From positions 1 through 64,000 of the forward strand of contig JALLBK010000017.1 in NCBI GenBank assembly GCA_036940085.1: 64,000 nucleotides of DNA, given 5' to 3'. The notes beneath the pieces were generated by a model. The model searched no databases. It worked only from the letters and a program-made list of their open reading frames with translations, and had not been told where the DNA came from. Positions 61,969-64,000 of the stretch are shown here, in pieces; the first letter of the stretch is position 1, and each line of letters begins with the position of its first letter. The DNA is from Discostella pseudostelligera (taxonomy: Eukaryota > Bacillariophyta > Thalassiosirophyceae > Thalassiosirales > Thalassiosiraceae). A program made the translations under genes and the position numbers.

Positions 61969-63435
61969 TCATATCATTGCATATCCAAACTCTGTCATTA
62001 AATCCTCATCTAGATTCTCCCTCGCATACGTGACATCTCGTTTATCCGTCAATATCCCTTTATTCCTCAACGTGCTGTTCCCATACGTTATTAAACTTGC
62101 TAAGAATCCTGCACTACCCGCATGTGGGCCCTGCTGTCCCTTGGCACTGTTTTTGACGTATCGAAAGTCCCGACGCATCGTCCCTCCCCAGCAGGTGCAC
62201 ACCTTTGCCACCGTCTCCTCGGCATGAAATAACAAGTCCTCAAATCGTATCATCACCCTAGGAAAGGTGGCATCATACCATTCGTGGTACCAAACGTTCC
62301 AGAAATCTACTAATGATTTGTAGGGTATGAGAGTTTTGTTCGATGAATCCGGGATGGGCTCGTTACCATAATGTCTCGTCGCGAACTTCACTTGCAATCC
62401 AATGGTGCTGCTTCCCGTTCTACGACGTCGATCAAACTTATTCGGTACTAAATTTGGGCAATGTTCTCGACTGTGTGGCCATCGAGCTTCGTAGGGGTGA
62501 CGACACATGGATGACATCCACGTGATGGGATCTTTCACCATGACAATTGGGAGGAAATCATGTTGATCAAATTTACCCATTGTAGCCTTCGTTTCATGGT
62601 GCAGTCGCCATGATAGTGGATTGTGTTTCCCCCATGGTGCTTGATAGAGTATACCGTCTGTAAAATTCTTGTACTTTTTCTTTCGATTGACGCGAGCGAT
62701 ATTTACGCAATTGAAGCGGAGGAGATTAACCAGTAGATTGGTTGCAGAATTGAATAGGCCTGCAGGACCAATGAGACGATGTTCTGGATCGACTGAGTCT
62801 CTATATTCTTCACATCGATCAAGACCTAATATATGAGTTCGATTACCGTAGAGAGATTGGATCTCCTCTATAGATGGCAATTCAGCCTCTTTTCGGTGAG
62901 GATGATACCGGAGTCTTTTTCTTCTTGAAGCAAGTGCTTCTCGAACGCTAATTGAGGGCACATATCCTGCAGAATGATTAACCTCTGCCCGGCTTAGAAT
63001 ATCTATTGGATCCATCGAATAGTTTGAATATTTGTCAATCATTTCCATCTGATTCACTTCGTCATTCCAGAACAAATGGTGTTCAAATTCATAGGCAGAA
63101 TTGGCGGCATCATATGCAATAGCGTTCGCCGCAGACATGACCTCGGAAACTTCATCCTCGAATTGATCCAGCTGTAGAATGAGCTCTTCGTGATGTGCTA
63201 TTAATATAACCTGCACGATGAGAGTTACTAGTAAGAGCAGCGAAAGTATCCAAAGGGTTCGCGTGCTATTGAAATTGAGGAGCAGGGAAGACGGCGGCGG
63301 CTGTCGTTGGGCATGAGATTCTCGTCCTCGTTTTGACGCCGCGTCATTGATAGTATAAACTTGATTGTCGTCCAGCCCATTCATCCGAGGGGCTCGGAGC
63401 GGAGCTTTAGCGCTATCTCGTACCATCGCAGGCAT
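61969..63435 (-). CDS. Type II membrane sulfotransferase-like protein
   Basis: This is a 488-residue protein. A short cytoplasmic tail precedes one membrane anchor at about 59-83 (LWILSLLLLVTLIVQVILIAHH), the usual Golgi type II layout. The luminal domain has GPAGLFNSATNLLVNLLRF in the position of the PAPS 5'-phosphosulfate loop, FLPIVMVKDPITWMSSMCRH (3'-phosphate-binding strand and helix) and FPRVMIRFEDLLF, a sequence typical of sulfotransferases. The canonical Lys of the first loop is not evident, so activity is not assured. Likely substrates would be glycans or proteins in the secretory pathway. The C-terminus (NKGILTDKRDVTYARENLDEDLMTEFGY) also fits carbohydrate sulfotransferases. Confidence 0.68.
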   Translation of the reverse strand: MPAMVRDSAKAPLRAPRMNGLDDNQVYTINDAASKRGRESHAQRQPPPSSLLLNFNSTRTLWILSLLLLVTLIVQVILIAHHEELILQLDQFEDEVSEVMSAANAIAYDAANSAYEFEHHLFWNDEVNQMEMIDKYSNYSMDPIDILSRAEVNHSAGYVPSISVREALASRRKRLRYHPHRKEAELPSIEEIQSLYGNRTHILGLDRCEEYRDSVDPEHRLIGPAGLFNSATNLLVNLLRFNCVNIARVNRKKKYKNFTDGILYQAPWGKHNPLSWRLHHETKATMGKFDQHDFLPIVMVKDPITWMSSMCRHPYEARWPHSREHCPNLVPNKFDRRRRTGSSTIGLQVKFATRHYGNEPIPDSSNKTLIPYKSLVDFWNVWYHEWYDATFPRVMIRFEDLLFHAEETVAKVCTCWGGTMRRDFRYVKNSAKGQQGPHAGSAGFLASLITYGNSTLRNKGILTDKRDVTYARENLDEDLMTEFGYAMI

Positions 63436-64000
63436 TGCGTGTTCATGTCTCTACCAGTGCTAATGCCGTCATGGTCATGTTGTCATTGTTGCCTTATTGC
63501 TTGTTGTTATTGTTCATTGTTGTCGGCGTCGTCGGCCGCGGAAATGGAGTCGAGTCATAACATCTCCCGTCAATTATGCCACGTGGAAGATTGGAGTCGA
63601 GTCAGAGCTTCTTCCATAAGGATATGAAATCTATTAGTGTGAAGGTTGTTTGCTCTTGTTGTCAACCACTACATATCACAATTGGCGCACCAGCACCAAG
63701 TGAATACCTCACCCTGTTCAATGTTGGGCAGGAGGCAGGAGGATTATGGCATTTGAGGGTGGTGGTCTCATGATAAATCCCATTCATGTGACATGTGACC
63801 ATGATCATGATGACCAGTGATCCAGAGAGGACCATAGAGTGACGCCGAGTGGAGTTTCGATCATTTGAAACTCACTTCACTGGACGACAGTCCATTGTTT
63901 GTTGCTATCATATTTGACAAGGTGTGTGGGATATCAAATTGGAATTTGTTGTCAGCTACTAGTAGCTAGTAGTGGATATTGAATAGTGAATGAAATTGGA
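63436..64000. promoter_or_regulatory. Window end, upstream of the sulfotransferase-like gene
   Basis: No gene is supported in these 565 bases. Around 63580-63590 there is a CCACGTGG palindrome; near 63956-63975 a CTACTAGTAGCTAGTAG stretch is self-complementary in part. Open frames here lack recognisable protein sequence. Confidence 0.35.

Noticed and set aside
1..64000. tRNA or rRNA genes, CRISPR arrays, complete transposons or viral genes
   Set aside because: Reading both strands by eye I found no tRNA-like B box in a suitable context, no rRNA sequence, no spaced repeat array and no transposase, reverse transcriptase or capsid-like frame. A tRNA scan would settle the first point.

Overview
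This window looks like nuclear DNA of a photosynthetic stramenopile, most likely a centric diatom of the Thalassiosira/Skeletonema type. The evidence is: short GT-AG introns of 37-125 bp in compact genes; several proteins that start with a signal peptide running into a phenylalanine-containing cleavage site (ASAF-like, the diatom route into a complex plastid); Ser/Asp/Gln-rich disordered proteins; and a MOK/LF4-type kinase linked to flagella, which suits a centric diatom with flagellated sperm. I found no bacterial operons, CRISPR arrays, tRNA or rRNA genes, and no complete transposon. The species call is inference.

Layout. 0.2-4.9 kb: TMCO4-like (DUF726) hydrolase (+). 5.1-9.9 kb: VPS39/TGFBRAP1-like tethering subunit (-). 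10.8-12.2 kb: double HMG-box protein (+). 12.8-14.5 kb: MOK/LF4 kinase (+). 14.6-16.1 kb: head-to-head pair of secreted SMS-repeat proteins. 16.9-22.6 kb: plastid genes (ABC1 kinase, possible uroporphyrinogen-III synthase, CCB2/CCB4-like factor). 22.7-33 kb: DnaJ protein, PIG-F, then two large type II membrane proteins with repeated Cys-rich domains, separated by a MITE-like element and a partial copy of the DnaJ gene. 33.2-37.4 kb: thylakoid-lumen PsbQ-like protein and a dynamin. 37.7-40.7 kb: a phosphatase fused to a kinase-like domain. 40.9-42.4 kb: a second SMS head-to-head pair. 42.6-48.2 kb: TUTase/poly(A) polymerase with an RRM, and a plastid OB-OB-methyltransferase. 48.7-53.8 kb: small plastid protein, unknown protein, Fes1/HspBP1, M50 protease, repeat coiled coil. 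54-56.5 kb: a fusion of hypoxanthine-DNA glycosylase and OGG1. 56.9-63.4 kb: two unknowns, a longin R-SNARE and a sulfotransferase-like Golgi protein.

Most genes are housekeeping genes in frequent head-to-head pairs, not one pathway. Loose themes are plastid function (six targeted proteins), membrane traffic (VPS39-like, dynamin, VAMP, PIG-F, sulfotransferase) and chaperones (DnaJ, Fes1). The least ordinary items are the repeat-domain surface proteins, the duplicated SMS gene pair, the two domain fusions (glycosylase-glycosylase and phosphatase-kinase-like), the J-domain copy and the MITE beside it. Splice junctions were read by eye from GT/GC-AG signals, reading frame and protein-family continuity; no transcript data were available.
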